Positions 6,670 to 7,177 of a stretch of 7,177 bases of DNA are shown piece by piece. A model generated the notes under the pieces. It did not search any database. It had not been told where the DNA came from and saw only the letters and a list, made by a program, of their open reading frames with translations. Origin of the DNA: Oscillibacter sp. Lineage in GTDB: Bacteria; Bacillota; Clostridia; Oscillospirales; Oscillospiraceae. The translations under genes and the position numbers were made by a program. Numbering within the stretch: position 1 is the first letter of the stretch; each line of letters opens with the position of its first letter. The stretch is taken from positions 1 to 7,177 of the forward strand of contig JAFSOM010000053.1 of the NCBI GenBank assembly GCA_017447005.1, written 5' to 3'.

Positions 6670-7059
6670 TCAGCCAAATATCTGGGAGTTCTCTCGGGCA
6701 TCGATGATGGCCCTGAAAATATAGAAATCGATTGGTGAGGTAATTTTGATGTTTTCCGGCAGTCCCGCAACCGTATACAGGGAGAAGCCGTAAGATTTCA
6801 TCAAAAAGGCTGTGTCGATACAGTCCGTCATACCCTCCTCGAAAGCGCGGTTATGTACCCGGACGAGGTCTCCAAGGTAAAAACACTGAGGCGCTTTCGC
6901 AATCTCGCACCGACTCCGTTCAAAAATCTCGCCTACTGTATCGCCTTCCGTTTTAATCGCTATCGTCTCTTGCGCCGGGGAAATAGTGATAGCGGAGCCG
7001 TGTCTGTGGACGCAGTCTATGGCGGCGGTAATCGTGTCCGAATCAATCAGCGGTCTGAT
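6670..7059 (-). pseudogene. IspD/TarI-like cytidylyltransferase, C-terminal 129 residues, interrupted upstream by an element
   Basis: Enzymes of this family transfer CMP from CTP to a polyol- or alditol-phosphate (methylerythritol-4-P in IspD, ribitol-5-P in TarI/Bcs1-like proteins). In capsule clusters they usually make a CDP-alditol. The surviving frame starts inside the conserved D-[AS]-[VI]-R-P-L segment with IRPLIDSDTI, then has AKAPQCFYLGDL, EEGMTDCIDTAFL and PENIKITSPIDFYIFRA, which are the family's C-terminal signatures including the conserved Lys of NIKIT, and ends ENSQIFG. About 105 N-terminal residues with the CTP-binding LAGG..R motif are expected but are not in the window: directly upstream of IRP the sequence changes to an element end with an in-frame TAA at 7074-7072. 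Stopping at IFG is usual for this family, so the C-terminus is probably native. TarI-like is favoured over housekeeping IspD by context. Confidence 0.82.
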
Positions 7060-7177
7060 ACTATTTCCGTTTTAACCAGTCGACAAAAACAACTTCCCAA
7101 GCCAGTCCCGTTTTGTGATATGAACAACGGTTTCATTTGTTAAAGCGCAGATAACTTCGCAAAGGCGTTCCTCTACC
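7060..7177. mobile_element. End of a second related insertion element, cutting the ispD-like gene (continues past window)
   Basis: Plus-strand sequence from 7060 begins ACTATTTCCG and continues TTTTA...GTCGA, matching the ends of the wzy element at 19 of 24 and 18 of 24 positions. It abuts the ispD-like coding sequence at AT (7058-7059), in the same CTGAT/ATCAG context as the wzy insertion. No second end is seen before 7177, so this copy is longer than 118 bases and is not simply the same 99-bp unit. Its inner sequence differs from that of the wzy copy. It may be a larger element or a complete insertion sequence. Confidence 0.72.
7072..7176 (-). CDS. Partial open frame at the end of the second element, possible transposase C-terminus
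   Basis: A frame open from the window edge encodes 34 residues (starting VEERLCEVICALTNETVVH) and stops at TAA 7074-7072, a few bases before the element's terminal repeat. A coding region that ends just inside the inverted repeat is what a transposase gene of an insertion sequence would look like. The peptide does not match the part of IspD expected before the RPL motif (no GG..R..S segment). It is too short to identify and could be chance. Confidence 0.25.
   Translation of the reverse strand, partial: VEERLCEVICALTNETVVHITKRDWLGKLFLSTG

Noticed and set aside
7072..7176. The 34-residue frame as the missing N-terminal side of the cytidylyltransferase
   Set aside because: It is in the same frame, but it ends in TAA before the RPL motif, lacks the GG..R..S segment expected there, and is separated from the gene by a recognisable element end.
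1..7177. CRISPR array, tRNA, rRNA or riboswitch
   Set aside because: No regularly spaced repeats and no recognisable structured-RNA motifs were seen; nearly all of the window is coding or assigned to the elements above.

Overview
The window is part of a surface-polysaccharide (capsule/exopolysaccharide) cluster of the Wzx/Wzy type, with every recognisable gene on the minus strand. Gene content, strong AGGAG-like ribosome sites, TTG starts and the protein sequences suggest a Gram-positive Firmicute, probably a clostridial gut-type organism. This is inference; no marker gene is present.

In transcription order (right to left) the layout is: an IspD/TarI-like cytidylyltransferase whose upstream part is cut by an inserted element running off the window (7177-6670); a ~190-base stretch with an in-frame orphan tail and a hairpin (6669-6484); a GT-A family 2 glycosyltransferase (6483-5479); a wzy polymerase split by a 99-bp mini-element (5467-4053); an intact wzx flippase (4007-2517); a GT4-type glycosyltransferase broken at an 11-base poly-G tract (2563-1369); an extended SDR sugar-nucleotide epimerase/dehydratase (1306-308); and the 5' part of rmlA, glucose-1-phosphate thymidylyltransferase (229-1, running off the left edge).

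Together the genes would make activated sugars (RmlA, the SDR, the cytidylyltransferase), build a lipid-linked repeat unit (the two glycosyltransferases), flip it (Wzx) and polymerise it (Wzy).

The striking point is that three of the seven genes are off, each by a lesion of a kind that can in principle reverse. The GT4 gene has G11 where G10 or G13 would give one 397-residue frame. The wzy gene carries a 99-bp element with ~30-bp imperfect terminal inverted repeats and an AT duplication; removing the element and one AT gives one 437-residue frame with a joined SSGGRS motif. The ispD-like gene is cut by a second element with the same terminal repeat, in the same ATCAG target context. I do not recognise this element family. 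Whether the locus is decaying or phase-variable cannot be decided from the sequence alone.
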